From positions 591,808-655,807 of the forward strand of contig NZ_CP110383.1 of assembly GCF_026015965.1 (NCBI RefSeq): DNA of 64,000 nt, read 5' to 3'. Position numbers and translations under genes: made by a program. The notes beneath the pieces were generated by a model. The model ran no database searches and was not told the DNA's origin. It saw only the letters and a list, made by a program, of their open reading frames with translations. Source of the stretch: Selenomonas sputigena. Lineage in GTDB: Bacteria > Bacillota > Negativicutes > Selenomonadales > Selenomonadaceae. Shown piece by piece: positions 1 to 8,760 of this stretch (within the stretch, counting starts at the first letter, position 1; every line of letters begins with the position of its first letter).

Positions 1-107
1 ATTTGACGGTTCTTATTCTAGCATGACGGCAGAAGGCTGTCAAACATTGGGAATCACAATCATATATTTGCCGAAATGGCAGGAGAAATATAAAACTTTA
101 TAGAATA

Positions 108-121
108 TTCCATATATGGAA
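108..121. promoter_or_regulatory. 14-bp perfect palindrome upstream of comEA
   Basis: The sequence TTCCATATATGGAA is a perfect palindrome about 57 bases before comEA. It sits in an AT-rich stretch that could hold the comEA promoter, although I could not fit a convincing -35/-10 pair. It may be an operator; this is inference from symmetry and position only. Positions 1-177 show no other gene. Confidence 0.3.
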
Positions 122-177
122 GAATAAATGCGAAATCGTCTTGTTAGAGGTGCAGTTCTGCTTAGGAGGCTGAAGCC

Positions 178-777
178 ATGCCGATGTTCAAGAAGTCGAT
201 GCTTGTTCTCCTGGCCGTCGTCGCCCTTGCGGCGGGCGGTGCTTTCTATGCGGGGATTCATGGGCAAGAGGAAGTTGTCGAGCTGGATGCGGGTACGGCG
301 CCTGTGCAAGAAGCACAGGCGAAAGAGATCGTCGTTTATGTCGCGGGCGCGGTCAATCGCCCGGGCGTCGTGCAGCTCGCTGAGGGGGCACGCGCGAAAG
401 ATGCGGTCGATGCTTGCGGCGGCTTTCTGCCTACGGCGGATACGAACGGTGTGAACCTTGCGCAGAAGCTCAAGGACGGTATGCAGGTCACGGTGCCGGA
501 GAAAATGACTGCAGCTGCACAAGGTGCGGCGACGCAAGGCGTGACGGGAGGCGCACAGGCGGGGGCGGCGAAGCCCCTGCCCGAAGGCATGGTGAACATC
601 AACACTGCGGACGAGAAGGAGCTGGACAAGCTGCCGGGCGTCGGCCCCGCCATGGCGAAGCGTATCGTCGAGTACCGCACGGAGAACGGCGCGTTCCAAG
701 CCCCTGAGGAGATCAAGCGCGTCAAGGGCATCGGCGATGCGAAGTATGAGAAGATGAAGGACAAGATTGCATTGTGA
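178..777 (+). CDS. comEA: ComEA competence protein, DNA-binding helix-hairpin-helix
   Basis: Membrane-anchored DNA receptor for natural transformation, acting outside the cytoplasmic membrane and handing DNA to the ComEC channel. The 199-residue protein has an N-terminal hydrophobic segment (about residues 6-22), a SLBB-like domain (about 55-105, starting near IVVYVAGAVNRPG) and a C-terminal pair of helix-hairpin-helix motifs (NINTADEKELDKLPGVGP and IKRVKGIG). Family length and order are normal. TAGGAGG lies just before the ATG. It is the first gene of a probable operon that ends with comEC. Confidence 0.93.
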   Translation: MPMFKKSMLVLLAVVALAAGGAFYAGIHGQEEVVELDAGTAPVQEAQAKEIVVYVAGAVNRPGVVQLAEGARAKDAVDACGGFLPTADTNGVNLAQKLKDGMQVTVPEKMTAAAQGAATQGVTGGAQAGAAKPLPEGMVNINTADEKELDKLPGVGPAMAKRIVEYRTENGAFQAPEEIKRVKGIGDAKYEKMKDKIAL

Positions 778-831
778 GGGGAGAAGCAGCGATCATGAGA
801 GGACGGACATTTAAGATGGGACGAGGCAGAT

Positions 832-2004
832 ATGAATAAACAGACGAAATATGCGATACTGCTTGCTGTTTTTATTGGTGTTTTTATAGGGGCGGGAGTG
901 GCTTATTTGGCATCGCATGTGGGAAGAGATGCGATGTCGTCTGATGTCCGTGAAGAACCCGTTAATGTCAAAACGCATGAAGAAAAAACGGAAAAGAAAG
1001 TTGAGAACATTTACAATATCGGGATCACCGAAGAGGAATTTCGCCAAAGATTTAATAAAATTGCGGACGAATATGAATTGGATTTACGGTTAACCAAAAG
1101 ACATATTTATGAAGGGACTTATGCGAACGTTTATGAAGCTCCTTTAAATATAAGTTCTTCATTAATTGTATCTTATGAACCAGACACGGGACTCATACGA
1201 GGCGTTCTCTTGTCAGGAACGACTGCAACTGAGCTTGAGTCAATTCGCTTCCTTTCTGCGCTTTCAGACATTACGGCAACGCTAAACCCGGATTTGCCTG
1301 ATGCTGGAGCAAGAGAATTGTTACCTAAACTAGGGATATTTGATGGAAAACATACAAATTATAGAAATGTAAACAAAGCGACCTCTTGGAATAATATTTA
1401 CTACAAACTGCAAGGAAATGGAGAGGGAAAGGTGATGTTCTTTGCCGTTGCAAAAGACATCAGCACCGAAGCCGATGCATCACTTGGAAGAGATGCGCCG
1501 CATAATATCATCACCGATATTGCGAATTATATGGTTTGGGATTATTCTAATCAGAACTCGTATAATGCAACAATGGATACTATGCCGAACAAGAAAAATA
1601 GCCCACAAAGTTCATCTGTAGAAATGTCTCTGGGCGGAATCGCTATTGGCGATACAAAAAACAGGGTTTATTCTATGTTGGGAAGAGAATCAAGGATTTC
1701 TTATGAAGGCAGCTATAGCGATCCTCGTTACCAATATCCGAATATGGAAGTGGTCATGTCTGGAAATATTGTCACGGCATTTGTTTCTAAAAATGCAATG
1801 GTCAAAACGGGACGCGGGATTGGCGAGGGAAATAGTGTTCAAGACGTATTGGCGGCCTATGGTAAGGCGGATATGATTATGGAGTATGATGGCTATCTTC
1901 TCTATGAATATAAATTCATCTCTGCGAATGGAAGAAACTGTCTATTGCGCTTTGCGATGAAAAATGGTACAGTCTCGTACATTAGCGGGAGAGTTGCAGA
2001 GTAA
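832..2004 (+). CDS. Membrane-anchored hypothetical protein with BamE-like repeats, between comEA and comEC
   Basis: I do not recognise a named family. The 390-residue protein starts with one transmembrane or uncleaved signal segment (about residues 8-28), followed by a charged linker, so the rest should lie outside the cytoplasmic membrane. The C-terminal third carries two similar stretches (GIAIGDTKNRVYSMLG and GRGIGEGNSVQDVLAAYG) that resemble the turn-helix repeat of SmpA/BamE-like and related envelope domains; this is pattern similarity only. Codon use is clearly more AT-rich than in comEA and comEC on either side, which suggests later insertion. The spacing (54 bp before, 39 bp after) fits co-transcription. 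Confidence 0.75.
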   Translation: MNKQTKYAILLAVFIGVFIGAGVAYLASHVGRDAMSSDVREEPVNVKTHEEKTEKKVENIYNIGITEEEFRQRFNKIADEYELDLRLTKRHIYEGTYANVYEAPLNISSSLIVSYEPDTGLIRGVLLSGTTATELESIRFLSALSDITATLNPDLPDAGARELLPKLGIFDGKHTNYRNVNKATSWNNIYYKLQGNGEGKVMFFAVAKDISTEADASLGRDAPHNIITDIANYMVWDYSNQNSYNATMDTMPNKKNSPQSSSVEMSLGGIAIGDTKNRVYSMLGRESRISYEGSYSDPRYQYPNMEVVMSGNIVTAFVSKNAMVKTGRGIGEGNSVQDVLAAYGKADMIMEYDGYLLYEYKFISANGRNCLLRFAMKNGTVSYISGRVAE

Positions 2005-2043
2005 TGGGACGACAACAAGGAAGCTGAGAGGCGAGGCGTAGCC

Positions 2044-4440
2044 ATGCGGTATGGACAGCAACAGCTTATTTTTCTCAACGGTCTTTTCCTTGTGCTTTTG
2101 CTCGGCATCTACGGCGAGGATTTGCTGCATGTCTCGCTTGGCGCTCTCGCCCTCGGCATGGCGGGGTTCTTCTTCTTGTCGCTTTTTCTTCTCGTGCGCG
2201 AGAGCAGCAAGACGTGGCTGGCGTTCTTGCTGCTCTTTCTTTTTTTCGGCGCGTGGCGTTTCGCTTGGGGCGAGGCTCTGCCTGCCGATGATGTTTCGCA
2301 TTTAATTGGCCGTGAGGCGGCGGTCAAGGGCGTGCTCGTCGAGGCGCCGCATGTGCGGCGGACGGAGCAAGGAGTGTTCGTGCGTTATACGGTGGAGGCG
2401 AAGCATGTGCGCATCTCCGGTGAGGAGCAGGCGGCGTCGGGAGCGCTCTACGTCTCGGAGATGCGCGAAAATGTCGGCGACTTGCCTGAGATTGGCGCGG
2501 AAATCACGGCTTTTGGGAAGGTTAAGGGCATCTACGGCTACGGCAATCCCGGGCGCATTGATGTGGAGCGCGCGGCGGCGGTCAAGGGCGTGCGCGCGCG
2601 TCTTTCGGCGAAGAAGCCGGGTGTAGCATGGGAAGCGGGAGAGTCGCATCCCGTGCTGCGCTGGAGTGAACGGGTGCGTTCGGCATACCGCGCTTCGATG
2701 GAAAGTGTGATGCCCAAGGAAGATGCAGCGGCGATCTTTGCCATGCTCTTTGGCGGCTACGAGGGTATAAAGCCCGAGCTTGTCGAAGCCTTCACGGCGA
2801 CAGGCATCGTGCACATCCTTTCGGTGTCTGGCTCACATATCACGCTGTTGGCGGCAGTCATGGCTTGGCTCGGCGCACTCCTGCGCCTGCGTCCCGTCGT
2901 GACGGCTGTTTTTGTCACCGTCGTCATCGTGCTGTACTGCGTGCTCGCGGGTTGCGTGCCGCCGGCAGTGCGTGCGGGTGCGATGGGATTGCTCGCATTT
3001 TTCGCACTCGCCTTGGAGCGCGAGAACGATGCGCGGCGGCTTTTGGCTCTCGTTGGCATGGCGCTGCTCTTCTTCGAGCCGCTTCTGGCGTTTGATGTCA
3101 GCTTCCAGCTGTCGTTCGCGGCGACGGCGGGGCTTCTCTACCTTGCGCCGCCTTTTGCCGAGCGCCTTTCGACCTTGCGCTTTCTGCCGCGCTTCGTCGT
3201 GCTGAGTCTTGCCGTCACGCTCGGGGCGCAGCTCGCGACCTTGCCGCTCCTCGCATGGTACTTCCACCGGTTGTCGCTTTCGTCTCTTATCGCCAATATC
3301 CTCGTCGTGCCCGTCGTGGAACTCGTCATCGTCGCGGGGCTTTTCGCGGGGCTTACATCCTTCGTACTGCCGTTTTTGGCAAAGATCGTCTTCCTCGCGG
3401 ATAGCTTGCTCTTGGGACTTGTCTACGAGTGCACGCGGCTCTTGGCGGTTATGCCCGGCGGTGAGGTGTATTTGCCGACGTTTTCCGTGCCGCTCGCGCT
3501 CGTCTACTTCGCCATGCTTGCTGTATTTGTGCAGCCTGAGGAGCGGCGAGAAGCTGTCTTCTCTTGGTGCAGCGAACGGCGCAAGGTGATTTTTGCCGCA
3601 TTTCTGTTCGCTGCTGCAGCCGTCGCCTTATGGCAGATTTCACGTCCACAGGAGATGGCGGTGCACTTCATCGACGTGGGACAGGGGGATGCGGCTCTTG
3701 TCGTGACGCCGCACGGCAGAGCCTTGATGATCGATACGGGCGGCACGCGCGACGGCGGCTACGACATCGGCTCGCGCGTCGATGTGCCGTACCTTTCGCA
3801 TTACGGCGTGCGAAGGCTCGACTATATCATCCTCACGCATGTGCACGAGGATCATGCGGGCGGTGTGGGCGGCATCGTGCGCCATATTCCCGTCGGCATG
3901 GTCTTGACGGCGCACGAGCCGCGCAGCGAGTATGCACGCGTGCTCGGCTGCTCTCTCGATGCGTCTGAGATGCAGCATCTGGCCCCTGCGGAGGCGGGTG
4001 AGCACATCGACCTCGACGGAGTGGCGGTCGACATCCTCTATGCGCCCCAGGTGGAAGGCGGCGCAGCGGAGGGTGCGACGGGAAACGAGTATTCGAACGT
4101 CATCCGCGTGCGATACGGTGCGGCCGCGTTCCTCTTCACGGGCGATCTTGTCGCGGAGCAGGAAAAGACCATGCTCGCGGAGGGGAGAAATCCTCAATGC
4201 ACCGTCCTGAAGGTCGCACACCACGGCTCGAAGACATCATCGACGGAGGCTTTCCTGGCTGCTGCACAGCCGCGCCTAGCCGTCATCAGCGTCGGCAGGG
4301 ACAACAACTTCGGACATCCCGCCCCCGAGGTCATCGAGCGTCTGCAGAAAAGCGGCATGAAAATCTACCGCACCGATGAGAATGGTGCGGTCGTATGCAG
4401 GACGGATGGGAAGACGCTGCGGGTAGAGACGTTTCGCTGA
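2044..4440 (+). CDS. comEC: ComEC/Rec2 DNA-uptake channel
   Basis: Cytoplasmic-membrane channel that takes up single-stranded DNA during transformation. The 798-residue protein is full length: an N-terminal membrane hairpin and DUF4131 (OB-like) region (about 1-200), the multi-spanning Competence domain (about 220-500), and a C-terminal metallo-beta-lactamase-like domain from about 540, with the metal site THVHEDHAGG and a later HHGSKTSS. The intact zinc-type motif is consistent with the proposed nuclease role of this domain. It lies in the com operon with comEA; comEB, often between them in Firmicutes, is replaced by an unknown gene. Confidence 0.93.
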   Translation: MRYGQQQLIFLNGLFLVLLLGIYGEDLLHVSLGALALGMAGFFFLSLFLLVRESSKTWLAFLLLFLFFGAWRFAWGEALPADDVSHLIGREAAVKGVLVEAPHVRRTEQGVFVRYTVEAKHVRISGEEQAASGALYVSEMRENVGDLPEIGAEITAFGKVKGIYGYGNPGRIDVERAAAVKGVRARLSAKKPGVAWEAGESHPVLRWSERVRSAYRASMESVMPKEDAAAIFAMLFGGYEGIKPELVEAFTATGIVHILSVSGSHITLLAAVMAWLGALLRLRPVVTAVFVTVVIVLYCVLAGCVPPAVRAGAMGLLAFFALALERENDARRLLALVGMALLFFEPLLAFDVSFQLSFAATAGLLYLAPPFAERLSTLRFLPRFVVLSLAVTLGAQLATLPLLAWYFHRLSLSSLIANILVVPVVELVIVAGLFAGLTSFVLPFLAKIVFLADSLLLGLVYECTRLLAVMPGGEVYLPTFSVPLALVYFAMLAVFVQPEERREAVFSWCSERRKVIFAAFLFAAAAVALWQISRPQEMAVHFIDVGQGDAALVVTPHGRALMIDTGGTRDGGYDIGSRVDVPYLSHYGVRRLDYIILTHVHEDHAGGVGGIVRHIPVGMVLTAHEPRSEYARVLGCSLDASEMQHLAPAEAGEHIDLDGVAVDILYAPQVEGGAAEGATGNEYSNVIRVRYGAAAFLFTGDLVAEQEKTMLAEGRNPQCTVLKVAHHGSKTSSTEAFLAAAQPRLAVISVGRDNNFGHPAPEVIERLQKSGMKIYRTDENGAVVCRTDGKTLRVETFR

Positions 4441-4477
4441 TATAGGTGCAATGAGGTTCATTTTGGCGTGGAAAAGA

Positions 4478-4511
4478 TTGCGCTTCACAATGGTGTACGT
4501 TATAATGTACG
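4478..4511 (+). promoter_or_regulatory. Promoter and operator of the yefM/yoeB-type module
   Basis: A TTGCGC box (4478-4483), a 17-base spacer and a perfect TATAAT (4501-4506) precede the antitoxin gene. TGTACG occurs twice, at 4494-4499 and 4506-4511, and GTACGTTATAATGTAC (4495-4510) is a near-palindrome covering the -10 box. YefM-type antitoxins are known to bind TGTAC-core palindromes, so autorepression at this site is a reasonable inference. Confidence 0.7.
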
Positions 4512-4529
4512 TAAAGGAGGGCGGCTATC

Positions 4530-4778
4530 ATGCAGGTGATGAATGCGACGACATTTCGACAGAATTTGTTTCAAACGCTTGAGCAGACTGTACGCTATAA
4601 TGAGCCTGTCCATATCACAGGAAAGGAAGGGGCAGCGGTGCTCATGAGTGCCACGGATTACAATGATTTAATGGCGACGATCGAGCTTTGTGCCGTTCCT
4701 GGTATGCAGAAGAAAATCGTCGATGGGCTGAATACTTCGACGGAAGAATGCCTGTCTGCGGATAAGGTGACGTGGTGA
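4530..4778 (+). CDS. Type II antitoxin, Phd/YefM family
   Basis: The 82-residue protein has the Phd/YefM N-terminal DNA-binding fold (VMNATTFRQNLFQTLEQTV, then VHITGKEGAAVLMSATDYNDL) and a C-terminal tail that should wrap and inhibit the partner toxin. An AGGAGG site precedes the ATG. The gene overlaps the toxin gene, the usual arrangement for translational coupling. It probably represses its own promoter through the TGTAC operator just upstream. Confidence 0.9.
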   Translation: MQVMNATTFRQNLFQTLEQTVRYNEPVHITGKEGAAVLMSATDYNDLMATIELCAVPGMQKKIVDGLNTSTEECLSADKVTW

Positions 4779-5041
4779 GCTGGCGAATCGTATATACGAA
4801 AGCAGCGGCGGCGGATGTGCCGAAACTCAAGGCAGCGCATTTGGCGGAAAAAGCGCAGGCGCTTATCAAGATTCTGGGGGAGAATCCATTTCAGAAACCA
4901 CCGCCTTATGAGAAGCTGCGAGGCAGTCTGCAAGGTGCATATTCCAGGCGGCTGAATATTCAGCATCGTTTGGTGTACGAAGTTTTGGGGGAAGAAAATA
5001 CTGTTAAGATCATCAGCATGTGGACGCATTACGAGTTTTAA
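4772..5041 (+). CDS. Type II toxin, YoeB/Txe-type mRNA interferase
   Basis: A RelE-superfamily ribosome-dependent mRNA interferase. The 89-residue protein shows the YoeB pattern: NPFQKPPPYEKLRG, YSRRLNIQHRLVYEV and a C-terminal HYEF, including the Arg/His/Tyr residues used for cleavage in this family. Two in-frame GTG starts exist, at 4772 and 4775; the second gives a GTGA overlap with the antitoxin stop and is the more usual coupling. No ATG is available near this point. No defect is visible. Confidence 0.88.
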   Translation: MVSWRIVYTKAAAADVPKLKAAHLAEKAQALIKILGENPFQKPPPYEKLRGSLQGAYSRRLNIQHRLVYEVLGEENTVKIISMWTHYEF

Positions 5042-5125
5042 GGAAGAGCTGATAAAATGAGGTCAAGCCAAAGGTACAGACAGACTGGGCATCATGTTAT
5101 CCATGATTTCTTGAGAAATACGCTA

Positions 5126-5154
5126 TGGATATGAGTTTGCTTCAATGATATAAT
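5126..5154 (+). promoter_or_regulatory. Promoter of the TM2/telA unit
   Basis: TGGATA (5126-5131), a 17-base spacer and a perfect TATAAT (5149-5154) lie about 60 bases before the likely start codon at 5213. Confidence 0.55.
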
Positions 5155-5212
5155 GGAGCACATAAGAAGTCCTTTTTCGCGATCGGCATTTGTCATAGGA
5201 GGGAGCGAGCGT

Positions 5213-6196
5213 ATGCGCTATCTGTGGCTGATTTTCGCAATCGCTGCCTTGGGCGGCGGCGCTTGGCTCGGCTATGAGGGGGACTGGTGGAAGGCCGGCG
5301 TGATGGTTTTTCTCGGCGGCTTTACACTTTTTCAGGCGAGGGGACTGCGCGGCGGAAAGCAGAGGCTGAAGCTCAAGAGGGCGCAGCTGCAGGGGCTGCC
5401 CGATGCGCGAGCGGAGCTTCTGGAAGCGAGTTTTGCCAAGGCGGCAGGCGACTACGATGTTCTGCAGGATTTGCGGCAAAAGGTGAAGGATCGCGAGATG
5501 TCGCAGGAGCTTGTCGCCCTGCAGCATGTTGCGGGCAATATGCTGCGCTATCTGGAGCGCAATCCCGAACGCATCGCGGCAGCGGAGGATTTCATCGAGA
5601 TATATCAGGAGAAGGCGGCCGTCATGCTGCGCCAGTATGTCGAGCTTGAGGAAACGCAGCTCGCCTCCGAAGAGGTGGTGCAGGCGAAGCGGCGTGTCAA
5701 GGAGATGCTTTCTTCCCTGCGCACGACGTATGAGGAGGAGTTCAAGCGCGTCATCAACTATCAGCTCATGGATCTCAACGCTGAGATCGAGGTGCTGCAG
5801 CATTCGATGAAGGGGCAGGCGATGGGGGAAGCGTGCACCGTGCCCGAAGCGGCGGAGCAGCCCTTCGTAAGGCGAGGTGCGCAGCATCCGATGAAGGCGG
5901 CGAACGCGACGCCAATCTTCCTGCAGAAGGTTTCGAGTCTCGCGCGAGGGACGAGCGTCATACCGCAGGAGCTTTACTGGCAAGTCGTGCGGCGCAAGAT
6001 CAAGGCGTCGCTGCTCGGCATATTCCTCGGTGGTTTCGGTGCGCACAAGTTTTTTCTGGGCAAGAATTTTCAGGGTGTTGGTTACATCCTGTTCCTCTGG
6101 ACGGGACTGCCGATCTTCGTCGGCTTCATCGAGGGCGTGCGTTGGCTCTTCATGCCCGTTGATGATTTTTACTTCGATTACTGTGATGAGGATTAG
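5213..6196 (+). CDS. XpaC-like coiled-coil membrane protein with C-terminal TM2 domain
   Basis: The start at 5213 is chosen because GGAGGGAGCG precedes it and the two N-terminal hydrophobic segments (about residues 3-20 and 26-42) begin there. A long charged helical region follows (about 60-215), then a TM2 domain near 262-315 with KASLLGIFLGGFGAHKFFLG, typical of the family. Such proteins often sit beside TelA, like XpaC in bacilli, and the telA gene follows after 26 bases. The role is unknown; a membrane partner of TelA in envelope stress is an inference. Confidence 0.75.
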   Translation: MRYLWLIFAIAALGGGAWLGYEGDWWKAGVMVFLGGFTLFQARGLRGGKQRLKLKRAQLQGLPDARAELLEASFAKAAGDYDVLQDLRQKVKDREMSQELVALQHVAGNMLRYLERNPERIAAAEDFIEIYQEKAAVMLRQYVELEETQLASEEVVQAKRRVKEMLSSLRTTYEEEFKRVINYQLMDLNAEIEVLQHSMKGQAMGEACTVPEAAEQPFVRRGAQHPMKAANATPIFLQKVSSLARGTSVIPQELYWQVVRRKIKASLLGIFLGGFGAHKFFLGKNFQGVGYILFLWTGLPIFVGFIEGVRWLFMPVDDFYFDYCDED

Positions 6197-6222
6197 GCAG
6201 AGCAGATAAAGGAGAGGGAGAA

Positions 6223-7377
6223 ATGGCGGAAATCAATCTGGACGATCTCTTGAGCAAGCGTGCGCAGCAGCCGCAGGAAAAGGCGCTGGAACTTGCGCCT
6301 GAAAAGGAGCTTGAGCGCATCGCGCAGGCGGTCGAGGAACTGACGCCTGCGGAGCGTGCCGAGGTGGAGAAGATCAAGGAGGGGCTTGACCTCACGGACT
6401 CGGCGGCGATCATCGACTTCGGCACGGCGGCGCAGAAGAACATCGCCGACTTTTCGGACAGCATTCTTTGCAACGTGCGTGCGAAGGACAGCGGTTACGT
6501 CGGCGAGCTTCTGGGCGAGCTTCTGACGAATGTCAAGAGTTTCGAGCCGAAGTCATCGGACGGCGGCTTCCTGAAGAAGCTGCCGCTTGTCAGCTCCCTC
6601 GTCGGCAAGGCGGAGACGATGATGCAGGGCTACGAGAAGGTTTCCGTGCAGGTCGAGAAGGTCAAGACGTCGCTGCAGAAGGCGCGCATGCTCATGATGA
6701 AGGACGTCACGATGCTCGACACTCTCTTTGCAAAGAATCTTGAGTACTTCAAGACGCTGGAACTTTACATTCGCGCGGGCGAGGAGAAGATGCAGGAGAT
6801 GCGCGAGACGACGCTGCCCAAACTGCGTGCGCAGGCTGCCGCTTCGAGCGACCCGATGGCGGCGCAGGTCGTCAGTGATTTTGAGAGTTCCGTCGAGCGC
6901 TTCGAAAAGAAGGTGCATGACCTCAAGATCAGCAAGACGATCTCCATCCAGACGGCGCCGCAGATCCGCCTCATACAGAACAACGACAAGGTTCTCATCG
7001 ACCGCGTGCAGAGTGCGATCTACAACTCGATTCCGCTGTGGAAGAATCAGATGGTCATAGCGCTCGGCCTCGCGAACCAGAAGAAGGTTCTTGAGATGCA
7101 GCACTCGGTCAATGAGATGACGAACGATCTTCTAAAGAAGAATGCGGAAATGCTCAAGATCGGCACGATCGAGACGGCGAAGGAGAACGAGCGCAGTATC
7201 GTGGACATCGAGACGGTGCGCAAGGTGAACGACGATCTCGTGACGACAATCGAGGAGACGCTGAAGATCCAGCAGGATGGCAGGGCGAAAAGGCGTGCGG
7301 CGGAAGCCGAACTCGTTGCGCTGGAAAGCAGGCTTAAGAAAGCGCTGGAAAGCACGCTTGACGGGCGAAATGGTTGA
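6223..7377 (+). CDS. telA: TelA-family toxic anion resistance protein
   Basis: A 384-residue, almost wholly helical cytoplasmic protein of the TelA/KlaA/YaaN family, linked to tellurite and cell-envelope stress tolerance; the mechanism is not established. The family core is recognisable from the QTAPQIRLIQNNDKVLIDRV and SIYNSIPLWKNQM-like regions (here AIYNSIPLWKNQMVIALGL). Length is normal. It is probably co-transcribed with the TM2 gene. Its stop codon lies inside the -35 box of the following purine promoter. Confidence 0.88.
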   Translation: MAEINLDDLLSKRAQQPQEKALELAPEKELERIAQAVEELTPAERAEVEKIKEGLDLTDSAAIIDFGTAAQKNIADFSDSILCNVRAKDSGYVGELLGELLTNVKSFEPKSSDGGFLKKLPLVSSLVGKAETMMQGYEKVSVQVEKVKTSLQKARMLMMKDVTMLDTLFAKNLEYFKTLELYIRAGEEKMQEMRETTLPKLRAQAAASSDPMAAQVVSDFESSVERFEKKVHDLKISKTISIQTAPQIRLIQNNDKVLIDRVQSAIYNSIPLWKNQMVIALGLANQKKVLEMQHSVNEMTNDLLKKNAEMLKIGTIETAKENERSIVDIETVRKVNDDLVTTIEETLKIQQDGRAKRRAAEAELVALESRLKKALESTLDGRNG

Positions 7378-7403
7378 CAGCGTTTCCTTTCATCTGCTAT
7401 CAT
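7374..7403 (+). promoter_or_regulatory. Promoter of the purine operon
   Basis: A perfect TTGACA (7374-7379), an 18-base spacer and TATCAT (7398-7403) lie across the end of telA; the telA TGA is part of the -35 box. The predicted leader before purE is only about 30 bases, too short for a purine riboswitch. Confidence 0.7.
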
Positions 7404-7438
7404 AAAATGTGCTAGAAAGAAAAGGAGATGGAACTTTC

Positions 7439-7930
7439 ATGAAAGCAGCTCTTTTTATGGGAAGTGATTCGGACTGGCCGATCATGAAGCCGGCGGTGGA
7501 GCTTCTCAAGGAGTTCGGCGTCGAGGTCGATGTCATCGTGGCGTCGGCGCACCGCACACCCGCGAAGGTGCATGAGTATGCCGAAAACGCGCGTGAAAAC
7601 GGTGTCGGCGTCATCATTGCAGCGGCGGGCGCGGCAGCGCACTTGGCGGGCGTTATCGCGAGCTACACGACGCTTCCCGTCATCGGCGTACCGATCAATG
7701 CGACGCCTTTGAATGGTCTCGACGCGCTCTTGAGCACGGTGCAGATGCCGTCGGGCATCCCCGTCGCGACGATGGCGGTCAACGGCGCGAAGAATGCGGC
7801 GGTCTTCGCCCTCGAAATCTTCGGTGCAGGCGATGCCGCTGTTGCAAAGCAGCTCGAAGGGTATCGCGAGAAGCTCAGGGAAGGCGTGGCGAAGAAGGCG
7901 GCGCGCGTCGCATCGCAGGTCAATCAGTAG
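7439..7930 (+). CDS. purE: PurE, N5-carboxyaminoimidazole ribonucleotide mutase
   Basis: Converts N5-CAIR to CAIR in purine synthesis. The 163-residue protein opens with the class I signature GSDSDWPIM and contains SAHRTP and the glycine/alanine-rich [11 protein letters not shown] loop of the active site. The start at 7439 is chosen over an upstream in-frame ATG because AAGGAG is correctly spaced and homologues begin at this point. It is the first gene of the pur operon. Confidence 0.96.
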   Translation: MKAALFMGSDSDWPIMKPAVELLKEFGVEVDVIVASAHRTPAKVHEYAENARENGVGVIIAAAGAAAHLAGVIASYTTLPVIGVPINATPLNGLDALLSTVQMPSGIPVATMAVNGAKNAAVFALEIFGAGDAAVAKQLEGYREKLREGVAKKAARVASQVNQ

Positions 7931-7954
7931 GAATTCAACGGAGGACAGGAAATC

Positions 7955-8668
7955 ATGAGCAAGAAGGTTCTGTACGAAGGCAAAGCAAAAATCATGTACG
8001 AGACGGAGAATCCCGACGAATTGCTCGTCTATTACAAGGACGATGCGACGGCAGGAAACGGCGCGAAGAAGGGCACGATCGTCGACAAGGGCGTCATGAA
8101 CAACAAGATCACGGCTTTTTTCTTTGACCTCCTGAAGAAGAACGGCATCGACCATCACTGCATCAGCATGCCGAGCGACCGTGAGATGATCGTCAAGAAG
8201 CTTGAGATCATTCCGCTTGAGGTCGTCGTGCGCAACATTGCGGCGGGCAGCCTTGCCGAGCGCCTCGGCCTTGAAGAAGGCACGAAGATGGCGATTCCCA
8301 TCGTGGAACTTTACTACAAGAGCGACGAGCTTGGCGATCCGATGATCAACCACTACCATGTCAAGGCAATGGCGATGGCGACGGATGAGGAGATCCGTGA
8401 GATTGAGCGCCAGGCCTTGAAGGTCAACGAGATTATGCGCGATTATTTGAAGACGAAGAAGATTACGCTCGTCGATTTCAAGCTGGAATTCGGCAGGGAC
8501 AAGAACGGTACGATCATTCTTGCCGACGAGATCTCGCCGGACAACTGCCGTTTCTGGGACAGCGATACGAACGAGAAGCTCGATAAGGACAGATTTCGCC
8601 GTGACCTCGGCAACGTGGAGGACGCCTACAAGGAGATTCTGCGCCGCCTGACAGGCGAGGAGAGATAA
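7955..8668 (+). CDS. purC: PurC, SAICAR synthase
   Basis: Joins aspartate to CAIR using ATP. The 237-residue protein has the normal bacterial length and the signatures [22 protein letters not shown] and [19 protein letters not shown] precedes the ATG, 24 bases after purE. Confidence 0.96.
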   Translation: MSKKVLYEGKAKIMYETENPDELLVYYKDDATAGNGAKKGTIVDKGVMNNKITAFFFDLLKKNGIDHHCISMPSDREMIVKKLEIIPLEVVVRNIAAGSLAERLGLEEGTKMAIPIVELYYKSDELGDPMINHYHVKAMAMATDEEIREIERQALKVNEIMRDYLKTKKITLVDFKLEFGRDKNGTIILADEISPDNCRFWDSDTNEKLDKDRFRRDLGNVEDAYKEILRRLTGEER

Positions 8669-8678
8669 TAGCCCGCAG

Positions 8679-8712
8679 CCCGCCGCCATTCCGTTGGATG
8701 GCGGTGGGTTTG
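8679..8712 (+). terminator. Terminator-like hairpin inside the pur operon, between purC and purM
   Basis: CCCGCCGCCAT (8679-8689) pairs with ATGGCGGTGGG (8698-8708) over 11 bp with one G-U pair and an 8-base loop, followed by a broken T-rich run. It may terminate part of the transcripts or stabilise the purE-purC segment. Confidence 0.55.
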
Positions 8713-8760
8713 TGTATTTCTTTACATTTTTTCGTTTTCGATTGTGTTGGAGGAGGCAGA

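Noticed and set aside
7404-7438. Purine riboswitch before purE
   Set aside because: The predicted leader is about 30 bases, too short for the aptamer and its switch.
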